From contig JAPNVD010000007.1 of NCBI GenBank assembly GCA_026627305.1, positions 112,578 to 166,419 of the forward strand: DNA of 53,842 bases, written 5' to 3'. The notes beneath the pieces are model-generated. The model was given only the letters and a program-made list of their open reading frames with translations, made no database searches and had not been told where the DNA came from. Below, one piece after another: positions 40,645-49,764 of this stretch. Positions within the stretch are counted from its first letter, which is position 1; every line of letters starts with the position of its first letter. Source of the DNA: Sulfolobaceae archaeon. Lineage in GTDB: Archaea; Thermoproteota; Thermoprotei_A; Sulfolobales; Sulfolobaceae. A program made the translations under genes and the position numbers.

Positions 40645-42528
40645 TTACATTCTAGTTATAGGCTTTATACCTAATACATTTAACGAATTATAAAGTACTC
40701 TTTCAACGCCTTTTACAATGAATAATCGTGCTATCCTTTTTCCCTTATCTGGTTCTTGCAAAATCCTTTCCTTATCGTACCATCTATTAAAGGCATCCGC
40801 TAACGACTTTAGGTATGTAATTAACGTTTCAGGACTTAAATTATCACTAGTATATTCGAAAACCTCTGGAAACTTAGCTATCAGAATTAAGAGTTTTCTT
40901 TTCTCATCAATCATATCGTCTGTATTGGCCTCATTTACATCTAGCTTATCCGTGGATTTGGCGAGTATATTATAAGCCCTTGCATATGTATATTGTAAGT
41001 ATGGTCCACTGTTCTGGTTAAGATCTACAATTCTATTTATATCAAACGAGATCTGTTTTGAGGCAGAAGCGCTTAAAATAGCATATCTCAATGCACTATT
41101 TACAATCTCATCTACATTCTCTAAAACGCCACCCTTCTCTTTAATTTTAGATATAGCTACTGATTTTACCCTTTCAAATATTTCATCCAAAGAGATTAAC
41201 CTTCCTAGCCTTGAACTCATCCTTATACCCTGAACGTTAACCATAGCATAAGAGTAATGGATTAAGTTAATGCCATATTCTTTAAAACCTAGAAGATATA
41301 GAGCTGCCCTTAATTGGATTTGTGGAATTGTCTGCTCTTCTGCTATAACGTTTATCACATAATCCACGTTGAAATTCCTAAATTTATAAATGGTATATGC
41401 GATATCTCTAGTAGTATATAAAGTAGTGGAGTCTGCTCTAATTACCACTAATGGAGGAACATCTAGACCTTTCGGTATTCTTAACTTCTCCTTGACCCCT
41501 TCATCAATGTTGTCAGATATGTTTATTGCTATTGTTCCTTTATAATTCTCTCTATATGGTGAATTAAGTATTAGTTTAACTACTTCACTTACATAACCGT
41601 TCCATAAAAGGTCACTCTCATAATCAAAACCATCATATTCTATATCAAGTTTCTTTAAACTTTCCTTAAATCCTTCTAGAGCTAGGTTAACATATCTTCT
41701 AATTATTTCGCTTAACCTCTTATCGTTATTTTCATAAAGCCTTATTATTTCTAAAATTCTACTTTCAGCTTCTTTACTGTCCCTTATTTTATCAGTCAAT
41801 ATATCAAACTCTTTCTCGGATTTTGTCCTAAGCTCATTAGAGATAATTACTAACTCATCTAACTTAGAGATGATTTCCCTATATTTTTGAGGATCCTCCT
41901 TTGTCTTTTCAGCCTCTTCTTGTAAACTTCTAATCTCTATTAGGACATTCGTTATAGCATATATATTACCTAACCAATGATCGACCTTTACTCCATGAGG
42001 AGGCTCAGGAAACCCTAATTTTTCAAGACCATAAATTAGAGTCGCGACTTGCCTTCCAGCATCATTAACGTAAAATCTTGTTATAACTTGATGCCCCCTA
42101 GCTTTTAATAGCCTAGCGATAGTGTCGCCCAATATTGCATTCCTTAAATGACCAACATGAAGCTCATGTATAGGATTTGCACTAGTATGCTCTACTAGAT
42201 ATCTTAATGGCTTAGGTGTCTTTTCTAATCCATAGCTATCGTTAAGACTAGAAAATAAGTCTACGAATAACTGTTTCTCATCTATAAAAGCGTTCAAAAA
42301 AATCCCTTGAGCCTTAGTTATCTTAATATATTTGCCTCTATAACCTTCTAGTTCTTTAGAGATCTCTTGTGCCCTATCTTTTCTTATGCTAGAAATAGGT
42401 ATAGCAAGATCCCCTAGATTTTCCTTTGAAGGATATTCTATATTGGAAAGAACTAAAGCAGGATCAACATTCAATTTACCTGCAATGTAATTTGCAAACT
42501 CCTCTTTAACGACTTTTATAATATTCAC
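40645..42528 (-). CDS. argS: Arginyl-tRNA synthetase
   Basis: Class Ia synthetase charging tRNA-Arg. The 627-residue protein has an N-terminal additional domain (about 1-110), the HIGH-type motif in ELHVGHLRNAILGD (about 119-132), FYVNDAGRQ, a long insertion with coiled-coil character (about 195-275), the KMSKS region reduced to GIRMSSRLGRLISL as in many ArgRS, and a C-terminal DALR anticodon-binding domain (about 500-627) including GPYLQYTYARA. The start is GTG 42528. Its stop is nine bases before a tRNA-Arg gene. Confidence 0.96.
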   Translation of the reverse strand: MNIIKVVKEEFANYIAGKLNVDPALVLSNIEYPSKENLGDLAIPISSIRKDRAQEISKELEGYRGKYIKITKAQGIFLNAFIDEKQLFVDLFSSLNDSYGLEKTPKPLRYLVEHTSANPIHELHVGHLRNAILGDTIARLLKARGHQVITRFYVNDAGRQVATLIYGLEKLGFPEPPHGVKVDHWLGNIYAITNVLIEIRSLQEEAEKTKEDPQKYREIISKLDELVIISNELRTKSEKEFDILTDKIRDSKEAESRILEIIRLYENNDKRLSEIIRRYVNLALEGFKESLKKLDIEYDGFDYESDLLWNGYVSEVVKLILNSPYRENYKGTIAINISDNIDEGVKEKLRIPKGLDVPPLVVIRADSTTLYTTRDIAYTIYKFRNFNVDYVINVIAEEQTIPQIQLRAALYLLGFKEYGINLIHYSYAMVNVQGIRMSSRLGRLISLDEIFERVKSVAISKIKEKGGVLENVDEIVNSALRYAILSASASKQISFDINRIVDLNQNSGPYLQYTYARAYNILAKSTDKLDVNEANTDDMIDEKRKLLILIAKFPEVFEYTSDNLSPETLITYLKSLADAFNRWYDKERILQEPDKGKRIARLFIVKGVERVLYNSLNVLGIKPITRM

Positions 42529-42582
42529 AGAATGTTATAATCCCCTCTGCTTTAAATTGCTTATTGATCTTAGATTTAAAGC

Positions 42583-42777
42583 ATGAAAAAAGTTGAGATA
42601 CTGGTAGTTGAAGATTACGCACATCCGATAAGTGAAAAAGACATAGAAGAAGTTACTAAAAAATTCAAAGAAAATGAAATAGTGATAAATAGAGTTCATA
42701 TACCTAAGTGGGATATAGAAAATGAAAATGAGGTAACAGGCGTGTACGTTATAGTGAGAGAAGTTGCAGAAGTCTAA
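42583..42777 (+). CDS. Small hypothetical protein, 64 aa
   Basis: Not recognised. An acidic alpha/beta miniprotein: KKVEILVVED (strand), EKDIEEVTKKFKEN (helix), EIVINRVHIPKWDI and GVYVIVREVAEV (strands), similar in layout to a ferredoxin-like half. A TATA-like gctttaaattgc lies about 28 bases before ATG 42583. Its last 14 bases overlap the start of the 133-aa Cys-rich gene, so the two are co-transcribed. It diverges from argS. Confidence 0.7.
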   Translation: MKKVEILVVEDYAHPISEKDIEEVTKKFKENEIVINRVHIPKWDIENENEVTGVYVIVREVAEV

Positions 42778-43165
42778 CATATGTCGTTATTATCGGAGTG
42801 GTTACTGCACATCACCCTTATTAGCTCAAGCAACAGATGCGGTCACATCGTCATCAAGATGTCTAGGAAACTATTTTACATGTCAGTTTTATCCTGATAA
42901 GAAGAACGGCAATAAAGATGCTCCTGAAGGCTTAGATATATTCACTAGCCAAAATGATGATAATAAAAGACTATCTAATATATCGTTTTATATGAATATC
43001 AATGTTTTAAAAGAACAACCAGAAATAGAGTGCCCTTATGCCAGGATTATAAAGACCGATAAAGGATATATAATTAAGTGCGTGATATTGAACAGAGTAC
43101 TAACAACCTCACAAGCTAACTTATGCTCAAAGAACTGGCACACATGCCCTGTTAGATTGCAGTGA
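42764..43165 (+). CDS. Protein with two four-cysteine clusters, 133 aa
   Basis: The sequence holds eight cysteines in two groups of four: ICRYYRSGYC then RCLGNYFTC in the N-terminal third, and ECPYARI, IKCVI, LCSKNWHTCP at the C-terminal end. The paired spacing suggests two metal sites (zinc or [4Fe-4S]) in a duplicated module. I cannot name a family. The start is TTG 42764, overlapping the 64-aa gene; no in-frame ATG precedes the first cysteine. The protein converges on a small winged-helix gene with no spacer. Confidence 0.72.
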   Translation: MQKSNICRYYRSGYCTSPLLAQATDAVTSSSRCLGNYFTCQFYPDKKNGNKDAPEGLDIFTSQNDDNKRLSNISFYMNINVLKEQPEIECPYARIIKTDKGYIIKCVILNRVLTTSQANLCSKNWHTCPVRLQ

Positions 43166-43489
43166 TTATGTTCCTAATTTAGCATACCTACCGTCTTCCA
43201 GTAGCATTATTATACCTTTTTCCGCTAAGTCAGATAAGGCTTTCCTTATTTTATCCTCGCTTGCAATCCCTGAAAGAACATTATGAAGCTCTTTCAAGTT
43301 CATAGGCTTATCATTCAATAGATCCAGTATGATTTGTTTTAGCTCATCCTCATTTGGTGCAGTAACAACTACAACATCTTTATCAGAATAAATCACTCTT
43401 AACCTCTTCTCTACTAAATCACTGCCCTCCTCTTCTTTTTCACTATTGCTCTTCTTCTTTCGTTTCCTAACATTAGTTGAAGAACTCAT
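43166..43489 (-). CDS. Small winged-helix protein with basic disordered N-terminus
   Basis: About 107 residues from ATG 43489 (GTG 43498 adds three). Residues 1-30 are Lys/Ser/Glu-rich and probably disordered (VRKRKKKSNSEKEEEG); residues about 50-107 look like a winged helix (LNDKPMNLKELHNVLSG, DKIRKALSDLAEKGIIMLLEDGRYAKL). No ligand domain. A DNA-binding role is inferred from fold pattern only. Confidence 0.65.
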   Translation of the reverse strand: MSSSTNVRKRKKKSNSEKEEEGSDLVEKRLRVIYSDKDVVVVTAPNEDELKQIILDLLNDKPMNLKELHNVLSGIASEDKIRKALSDLAEKGIIMLLEDGRYAKLGT

Positions 43490-43628
43490 ATTATGCACTC
43501 TCTATTATTTTAAATGAAGATACTTAAACTTAAGTGTTTCTAAACATAAATCCTTATTTAAATCAATAATTCTTGATACAGTTTATATTAGTTAACTATT
43601 TACGTGAAGATTATATATTGATAAATCG

Positions 43629-43976
43629 TTGAATCAGCCAGATTTCCTAAGGCATATTGCAAGTAAGATATTAACTCCAACAGTAATAACAGATCAGAAA
43701 AAGTTAGATGAAGCAAGGATGCTTTTAGCTAAAGCAGAAGCTGTTTATAAATTCTCGTCATATAACGGAAATCCCAAAAAGATATCTGATTATTTACTTA
43801 GCCCTGATTTTACAGAATTAGTATTCATAATAGGAATAGATGTAACAAAGAAACTATTAAAAATGATAATAGAGAGTTATACCGATCCCGATATAATAGA
43901 TGCTGCAAAAAAGATTTACGAAGAACTAAATGGGTTTGAAGAGACTGCAAAAGAAGAGGAAATTAAAAAATCTTAG
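43629..43976 (+). CDS. Hypothetical helical protein, 115 aa
   Basis: Not recognised. Nearly all helix by composition (LDEARMLLAKAEAVYKFSSY, TELVFIIGIDVTKKLLKMII, DIIDAAKKIYEELNGF), with an acidic/basic charged tail. No cysteine or membrane segment. The start is TTG 43629. It converges on the thermosome gene, two bases from its end. Confidence 0.6.
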   Translation: MNQPDFLRHIASKILTPTVITDQKKLDEARMLLAKAEAVYKFSSYNGNPKKISDYLLSPDFTELVFIIGIDVTKKLLKMIIESYTDPDIIDAAKKIYEELNGFEETAKEEEIKKS

Positions 43977-43978
43977 AT

Positions 43979-45658
43979 TTATTCTGCTCCAGCTCCAGCT
44001 GTACTTCCAGTCTCTCCAGATTCTCCTTCTTTCTTTTCACTCTTTAACTGAGATGCTGCAACTAGATCATCAATCTTTAATATTGCAGTAGCAGCCTCAG
44101 TAGCGCTCTTTAACACTTGGGCTTTAACTCTCACAGGCTCAATAACGTTTAATTTCATCATATCATCTGCAACTCTTCCATTCATTACATCAACTCCGGC
44201 GTTCACTAAGCCTTTAGCATGTTTTGATCTTAAATCCATCAATGTGGATATAGGCTCCATTCCCGCAGTCTCAGCTAATATCATCGGAATCTCTTCTAAT
44301 GCTTCCGCAAAGGCTTCAATTGCTAACTGCTCTTTACCGCCAACTGACCTAGCATAGTCTCTTAATTTCATCGCTAACTCCATCTCTATTGCTCCACCAC
44401 CGGGTATTATCCTTGGTTCCATTAAGATGTTCCTCAGTGAGTATAGAGCATCGTTAATGCTTCTTTCAGCCTCATCTAAAGCCATATCATTTGAACCTCT
44501 TAGTAATATGTTAACAGCCTTAGGATTCTTTGCACCTTCAATGAATACCATCTTATCATTTCCAACCTTTCTCTCTTCAACTAAATCAGCATAGCCTAGA
44601 TCTTCTGGAGTTGCGTCCTTTATACTGCTTATTATCCTAGCACCTAATGCCTTCTCTAACTTCTCTATATCACTCCTCTTCACTCTCCTGACAGCCATGA
44701 TTCCTTTCTTGGCTAAGAAGTGCTGAGCAACATCGTCAATACCTTTCTGGCAAATAACCACATTAGCGCCTATACTTGCTAGTTTATCAACTAACTCCTT
44801 AAGATAGTTAGCTTGTTCATCGAGGAATGATTTGATCTGCTCTGGACTTGTAATACTAATCTTAGCTGAGATCTCAGGTTTCTCAACTTCTAAAGCTGCA
44901 TCTAATACTGCTATCTTAGCCTTTTCAATTCTCCTAGGCATTCCTGGATGTACAACCTCCTTATCTAAAACTATTCCGTTTACTAGCATGCTATCTTCAA
45001 TACTTCCACCTTTCTTCTTATCGATCTTAATGAACGATAAATCCACATTATATCCTCCTTCAGGTCTAGGTTCTGCAACCCTACTAACAGCGCTTATAAC
45101 AATGTCAATTATTTTATTCATCTCTTCTGTTCCACTAGCCAAGAATTTACTTGACATAGTGGTTAACACTATATTCTTCAAAGACTCCCTAGTTGCGGGT
45201 GAAGAGAGATCAGAGACGTCAACTGCAGTACCTAGCTGATATAGGTATTCAACAGCTTTGCTTAGAGCATTCTTGAATCCTTCTATTATAATAGTAGGAT
45301 GAATGTTCTGCTCTAATAACGCTTCTGCTTTTTCTAGTAGGGTACCAGCTAATACAACTGCACTTGTAGTACCGTCACCAACTTCTGCGTCCTGTGCTTT
45401 TGCAGCTTCAACTAGCAATTTAGCTGCAGGATGCTGGATTTCCATCTCTTTTACTATTGTAGCACCATCATTAGTGATAGTGACGTCACCAAAGCTGTCA
45501 ATTAACATCTTATCTAGACCTCTAGGACCCAAACTTGATCTTAGCATTTCAGCTAAAGTTCTTGCTGCTAAGATATTATTATGTAGCGCATCTCTTCCTG
45601 TAGTTCTAGATGTTCCCTCTTTAAATAGAAGGACTGGAACTCCACCTCTGCTAGACAT
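43979..45658 (-). CDS. thsA: Thermosome (TF55 group II chaperonin) subunit, probably alpha
   Basis: Subunit of the double-ring chaperonin that refolds proteins with ATP. All hallmarks are present: [39 protein letters not shown] (ATP site), the built-in lid region, [21 protein letters not shown], and [18 protein letters not shown] near the end. Length 559 is typical. The C-terminal tail is short and ends in Gly/Ala/Glu. The sequence (for example [21 protein letters not shown]) fits the alpha rather than the beta branch as I remember them, and position near whiP agrees with S. acidocaldarius; alpha/beta assignment is moderate. Confidence 0.93.
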   Translation of the reverse strand: MSSRGGVPVLLFKEGTSRTTGRDALHNNILAARTLAEMLRSSLGPRGLDKMLIDSFGDVTITNDGATIVKEMEIQHPAAKLLVEAAKAQDAEVGDGTTSAVVLAGTLLEKAEALLEQNIHPTIIIEGFKNALSKAVEYLYQLGTAVDVSDLSSPATRESLKNIVLTTMSSKFLASGTEEMNKIIDIVISAVSRVAEPRPEGGYNVDLSFIKIDKKKGGSIEDSMLVNGIVLDKEVVHPGMPRRIEKAKIAVLDAALEVEKPEISAKISITSPEQIKSFLDEQANYLKELVDKLASIGANVVICQKGIDDVAQHFLAKKGIMAVRRVKRSDIEKLEKALGARIISSIKDATPEDLGYADLVEERKVGNDKMVFIEGAKNPKAVNILLRGSNDMALDEAERSINDALYSLRNILMEPRIIPGGGAIEMELAMKLRDYARSVGGKEQLAIEAFAEALEEIPMILAETAGMEPISTLMDLRSKHAKGLVNAGVDVMNGRVADDMMKLNVIEPVRVKAQVLKSATEAATAILKIDDLVAASQLKSEKKEGESGETGSTAGAGAE

Positions 45659-45759
45659 ATTCTTACGCCTGGGAACTCATTAGTACCGCTTATATAAAAA
45701 TTTTACTCAAAACTCCAGCATTAAAATACTATTTAATTTTACGTTGATGATTTTAGTTA

Positions 45760-46494
45760 GTGCTTTGTAGTAAGTGTGGCAAAAGAGAAGCTATCATAAA
45801 AATCGATGGTTACAATCTATGTAAGAATTGTGCAATAAATGAAATCAATAACAAAGTGAGAAAATTAGTAAACATATCAAAAATTCTTGAAAATAAACAA
45901 AAAGTTATAATCAGCTATTTATATTTTAACGACAATATAGCTAATATCCTGTTTCAAATAATAAGTAAAATTACAACAAAAAGAAACTTAAAGGTGGAAC
46001 TGTTAGATCTTTCAGAAAGTGACGCTGCAAGCAAAAGCATTTCCGAGGTCTTATGGCAATATCTTGTTAACCTCAAGAAAATCTATGATGAAAACACCGC
46101 ATATTTTTCCTCATTTACTTCAGATTTCCTTTTGACCTACTTTCTATACTCTACACTAACAGGTGATAGATCCTACTTACCTTTAGTCTCCCTAATCTAT
46201 ACATACGCTGAGAAAGTAACTTTATTTCAACCGTTAATCTCAATTCCTTCATATTATTTATCAGTCTTTGGCGAATGGAGAATTAAACGGACTGGCGATA
46301 ATTTATTTGACGAGCTATTTAACTGGGGAGTAAAAAACTTATATGATAACCCTGACCTATTCAGGACCTTCACAAAATCATTAGACTTATACTTGACGAA
46401 GAACAGGTGTAGGGTTTGTGGTGCATTAATACCTGAAGGATCTAAACTTTGTTCACGATGCTCAAAGATTTTAGCTTCTCCTTTTCATCCCTAG
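45760..46494 (+). CDS. TtuA/Ncs6-like protein lacking the PP-loop (244 aa)
   Basis: The protein begins with a zinc finger ([22 protein letters not shown]) and ends with another ([18 protein letters not shown]), the arrangement of archaeal TtuA/NcsA 2-thiouridine synthetases. Between them, where TtuA has the ATP-binding SGGKDS, the equivalent segment reads [17 protein letters not shown], and the usual catalytic cysteines are not seen. Later segments ([34 protein letters not shown]) line up in order with the TtuA parts around NLDDEAQT and KPLxxIPE. It is somewhat shorter than an active enzyme (about 300). GTG 45760 is used, with a TATA-like box about 27 bases upstream. Likely an inactive homologue; function unknown. 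Confidence 0.72.
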   Translation: MLCSKCGKREAIIKIDGYNLCKNCAINEINNKVRKLVNISKILENKQKVIISYLYFNDNIANILFQIISKITTKRNLKVELLDLSESDAASKSISEVLWQYLVNLKKIYDENTAYFSSFTSDFLLTYFLYSTLTGDRSYLPLVSLIYTYAEKVTLFQPLISIPSYYLSVFGEWRIKRTGDNLFDELFNWGVKNLYDNPDLFRTFTKSLDLYLTKNRCRVCGALIPEGSKLCSRCSKILASPFHP

Positions 46495-47284
46495 ACAAAA
46501 CAATTTCGAAATACATTTGGGGCTCTCCAGAGTATTGACTTGGTTTATATTTGCTAGGTGGAATTATTCCCTCCCAACCGTAGTAAAAGTACCCAGCTGA
46601 AAGGATTTCCTTAAAGTCTTCAGGACTCAGTTTACTCAGCTGGATTAGCAAGTCCGTTACCTTTATTTGAGATTTGACCTCTCTCATGCTTACCTCATAT
46701 CCACATATCCTGCAAACAAAATCAGGCATTATAGAGTAAAAGCCACACTTTGGACAAACAAGAGGAGATCTTAAGCCATAGGTATTCCATGAGCCTCTAA
46801 GGTAATCTATAAGGTCTTGTCTATTCCTCCTCTTTGCTTCTTCGTATAGCTTTGGAGCTAGGTCAATAAGAGCCCTTTTTGTATTATAGACTACAAATTC
46901 GAACTGGGAATCGTTCATCTTATCTAGTTCCTTTAGCCTATACAATTTCATCGCCAAAAATTCCATTATATTATCTCTGTTAGCATTAAGTCTATTAAGT
47001 ATGGTAGATACTTTAGGCTTCGTTTTTACTTCGCCTACAGCACCTGCAAAAGTCTCTTCTAATAATTCTTTATATTCTTCTCTTGAAAGCTCCAGATAAG
47101 CTAAACCTAAACCGTTAACAACTTCGTCTAAGTATTCATCGAGTAGTTTTGAAGGGTCTATATACTTCTCTTTAGAGGAACTGCTTTTCCTTTTCTTCTT
47201 CTGTTTAGAACTGTCATCTTCCCCTTTTTTATTAACTTCTTCCTGCTTTTTCTCTTCTTCAACAGACTTTTTCTTCCTAGGCAT
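46442..47284 (-). CDS. Zinc-ribbon protein with charged N-terminus, about 280 aa
   Basis: Residues 1-45 are Lys/Glu/Ser-rich and probably disordered. A helical middle follows ([35 protein letters not shown]), then a zinc ribbon [19 protein letters not shown] (about 180-198), and a C-terminal domain. ATG 47284 (MPRKKKS) is preferred over an upstream start at 47296. It follows the 114-aa Cys-rich gene by 4-16 bases in one operon and its 3' end overlaps the TtuA-like gene on the other strand by 53 bases. Family not recognised. Confidence 0.72.
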   Translation of the reverse strand: MPRKKKSVEEEKKQEEVNKKGEDDSSKQKKKRKSSSSKEKYIDPSKLLDEYLDEVVNGLGLAYLELSREEYKELLEETFAGAVGEVKTKPKVSTILNRLNANRDNIMEFLAMKLYRLKELDKMNDSQFEFVVYNTKRALIDLAPKLYEEAKRRNRQDLIDYLRGSWNTYGLRSPLVCPKCGFYSIMPDFVCRICGYEVSMREVKSQIKVTDLLIQLSKLSPEDFKEILSAGYFYYGWEGIIPPSKYKPSQYSGEPQMYFEIVLSRDEKEKLKSLSIVNKV

Positions 47285-47300
47285 AACCTTCCTCACTAGT

Positions 47301-47645
47301 TTAGGCGTATTGTGCTAGGTCAAGGAAGTCCATAGGTAGCATCTTTTTCTTTGAAGTTATCTCCTGGTATTTATTCTCAAGATAGCCAAGAAATATAGGA
47401 CAATTCTCGTATTTTCCTTCTCTAGGGCATTTCTCACCCAATGTCAAAAAGCACTTATTAGTCTTCTTATCGAAATATGGGCACAACTTATAGTACGTCT
47501 TTGCGCTTTTTATCATCTTTTCTATCCACTGTTTTTTATGATCTTTTTTCTCTGCCTCTTTCTCAGCCTTAGCTAAGGCCTTGTTCATTTCCTCCTCTGA
47601 GATTCTAACAGAACTTTTATCTAAATTTTCGGTCGTATATATCAC
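47301..47645 (-). CDS. Small protein with a four-cysteine motif, 114 aa
   Basis: A charged helical first half ([20 protein letters not shown]) is followed by four cysteines in [21 protein letters not shown] and NCPIF (spacings 9, 7 and 8), which look like ligands of a zinc ion or Fe-S cluster. No known family is named. ATG 47645 is used. It is first in a minus-strand pair with the zinc-ribbon protein. The spacer upstream of it is the candidate origin region. Confidence 0.7.
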   Translation of the reverse strand: MIYTTENLDKSSVRISEEEMNKALAKAEKEAEKKDHKKQWIEKMIKSAKTYYKLCPYFDKKTNKCFLTLGEKCPREGKYENCPIFLGYLENKYQEITSKKKMLPMDFLDLAQYA

Positions 47646-47872
47646 CTCACAATCTAGAACTCTTAAGCTAAATATATTATAACTACTACTACTTTATATG
47701 TATATTTCTAACTATGCGATTACCTATTTAAAATATAGTTTGTATAATGAATTGATAACTGTGAGGTTTGACTCAAAAGTGGACAGCAAAGGGTAGTAGA
47801 AGTATATTATAGATACATTTTGGTTGTAGGATTAATAGAGTAGAAGGACAAAAATTCGTAGAGAAAAATTGA
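47646..47872. other. A+T-rich spacer beside whiP, candidate part of replication origin oriC3
   Basis: In characterised Sulfolobus species oriC3 lies next to whiP, and this 227-base region is the largest non-coding stretch beside the gene. It is strongly A+T rich, with runs such as tatattataactactactac (47676-47695) and a partially inverted counterpart agtagaagtatattatag (about 47799-47816). No ORB-like element for Orc1/Cdc6 was recognised. Assignment rests on neighbourhood only. Confidence 0.35.
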
Positions 47873-48604
47873 TCAACAGGATTCAATTCTTTGTTTTAAA
47901 GCCTGAGAAAAACCTACTCTAGTACCAAGTTTAGGATCGTGATACAGATATACGAGTTTTTTAGTTTGAAGGTTTCTCAAGATCCTAACTAGCCACTCAT
48001 GGTCAGCATTGAGTTCTTCTTGTATTTGATCTAGGTATACATATGTGGAGTTCCATTGAATATATCTATTTATCATGTAATTTAATATCTCTATCTCTTC
48101 TTCTGTTAATTTTTCGAAAAGATCAGCCAGACATTCCGTAAAATCTGGTTTTTGTTGTTTCTTGTCTTTCGATTTGGTTAGCCCGACAACGAACGACAAA
48201 GATCCTTGTTGTTTCTTGTCTTCTTTTTGCCTATTTTTGTTGTTCTTTGTCTGGTTAACATTTTCCATTAAAATATGCTTAGCAAGGCCTAACATTTCTT
48301 TGAATTTAGTGTTGGAAAGTTCATCTAGAATTTCTTTTGCTAAATCTTCTCCTTCTGCAGTTAAGTACCATCTGCCGCCTTCCTGATATACTAGCCCTTT
48401 CCTCTTCCAATAGCTCAGATAACTACTTATGTACTTTGTACTATACCCAAGGTTTACAGCTATTTCTGACGTTCTAAGGGGTTTGCTGTAAAGAAGGAGT
48501 ATTATAGCATCCATTAACTTCGATCTTGGTGCTCCTTTTACCCCCCGGTTTACTATTTCCTCCTCATTGATCAGTATATCATCCTTATCATCGCTATCCT
48601 TCAT
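47873..48604 (-). CDS. whiP: Winged-helix initiator protein WhiP (Cdt1-like)
   Basis: WhiP recognises replication origin oriC3 in Sulfolobus and resembles eukaryotic Cdt1. The 243-residue protein (ATG 48604; an upstream TTG 48622 adds six) has two winged-helix domains: N-terminal (KLMDAIILLLYSKPLRTSEIAVNLGYSTKYISSYLSYWKRKG) and C-terminal (TEEEIEILNYMINRYIQ to LVRILRNLQTKKLVYLYHD). They are separated by a Gln/Lys/Asn-rich linker (about 115-160). A TATA-like tcaaataaaag lies about 28 bases before 48604. The match rests on domain layout and on its position near thsA, as in S. solfataricus (SSO0867 from memory). Confidence 0.8.
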   Translation of the reverse strand: MKDSDDKDDILINEEEIVNRGVKGAPRSKLMDAIILLLYSKPLRTSEIAVNLGYSTKYISSYLSYWKRKGLVYQEGGRWYLTAEGEDLAKEILDELSNTKFKEMLGLAKHILMENVNQTKNNKNRQKEDKKQQGSLSFVVGLTKSKDKKQQKPDFTECLADLFEKLTEEEIEILNYMINRYIQWNSTYVYLDQIQEELNADHEWLVRILRNLQTKKLVYLYHDPKLGTRVGFSQALKQRIESC

Positions 48605-48690
48605 TCTAATAATATTATGCAAAACGAGCTTTTATTTGAAAGCAATATTAATAGTCAGTATAAAGTACTCCAAATTCTTTGTAGGTATTA

Positions 48691-49764
48691 TCAGCAGGTT
48701 CTAATTGCGTAGAATTCATCATAACCTATAACAACCCTATACACTCCCTTTAATGCCTCATCTAGACTAGGGTCTCCCGTATCTATCCTTAAACATTCAA
48801 TTGACCTAATTTTTTCTTTAGTTGACACAACTATTATGTTAGATTTTCCTGCTTTTCTTATCACTTCTGGACCTATTTCTTGGTTTCCTCTGCCAAAAAG
48901 AAATCCTTGAGAACCTATAGGAGTTATAATAATTTTCAAATCGCCCTGTATCTTCAATAAATCCATATAATTTACGTTGTTTTTAATTAATTTTTTATTT
49001 AAGAGAATATCTGTAGAGAGGAAGTTTGTCTCTATGCCTAATTTCCTCTCTATGTATTTAACAGTACTGCCTGGACCCATTATATAATAAACTCCATCGA
49101 TCATGTTTTCTATAATGTATGCAGCTATTTCCTCAAGCTCTTCAGGGTTAGATTTTATTTCTTCCTTTGAGGGAACAATATATTTACTCTTTATAGTTAA
49201 TGCATAGCCATATAATTTGGCAACATAATTTCCACGTCTATATTCGTCTTCGTCCACGTCAAGTATTTCAGCCTCTACTAATTGGAAGTCCCCTCTTACT
49301 ATGTCATCTAAGATTTTGGCAGCAGCCTCAGGTGTTTCTGCAAATACTCCGCTATGCATCTTTACACCAGTAGGAATTCCTAGAATCGGTATGTTTTTGT
49401 TTTCTCCTAGTCCTTTAACTACATCTCTAGCTGTTCCATCTCCTCCTGCAAAGATTATGATTTCAGCACCTAACCTTATGGCTTCCCTTACAGCTATTAC
49501 TGTATCTTCGCTATCTGTGACTTCCTTGCTCCCTACATCTCTCATCACAATTCTTTTAATATTCTTATAATTTGCAAAATAATACTCGCCCATTCTTCCT
49601 GAAGGTGTGATATAAATTACGTTTTCTTTCGGTGCTAGTGAAAGAAATCGTCCGACTTTGTTAGGGGTTTCAGGATTTAATATCTTTAGATTATCGCTGC
49701 CCTTTAATCCTGTCCTGCCTCCGCTTCCAGCATAGGGGTTTACTACAAATCCAATCTTTATCAT
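48691..49764 (-). CDS. ATP-NAD kinase-like protein (COG3199)
   Basis: Diacylglycerol-kinase/NAD-kinase fold. The 357-residue protein opens with IGFVVNPYAGSGGRTGLKGSD and carries the nucleotide loop IIFAGGDGTARDVVKG (GGDGT, about 105-109), then PILGIPTGVKMHSGVFA, matching the COG3199 (AcoX-like) family found in archaea and some bacteria. Substrate is not established for the family. It overlaps the DUF4443 gene upstream by one base and is followed by whiP after 68 or more bases. Confidence 0.87.
   Translation of the reverse strand: MIKIGFVVNPYAGSGGRTGLKGSDNLKILNPETPNKVGRFLSLAPKENVIYITPSGRMGEYYFANYKNIKRIVMRDVGSKEVTDSEDTVIAVREAIRLGAEIIIFAGGDGTARDVVKGLGENKNIPILGIPTGVKMHSGVFAETPEAAAKILDDIVRGDFQLVEAEILDVDEDEYRRGNYVAKLYGYALTIKSKYIVPSKEEIKSNPEELEEIAAYIIENMIDGVYYIMGPGSTVKYIERKLGIETNFLSTDILLNKKLIKNNVNYMDLLKIQGDLKIIITPIGSQGFLFGRGNQEIGPEVIRKAGKSNIIVVSTKEKIRSIECLRIDTGDPSLDEALKGVYRVVIGYDEFYAIRTC

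Noticed and set aside
42535-42780. 81-codon minus-strand frame opposite the 64-aa gene
   Set aside because: Aromatic-rich shadow; the plus-strand frame has a TATA-like box and overlaps a following gene in operon style.
44832-45683. Two plus-strand frames (135 and 126 codons) inside the thermosome gene
   Set aside because: They lie wholly or mostly opposite highly conserved thermosome motifs and have shadow composition.
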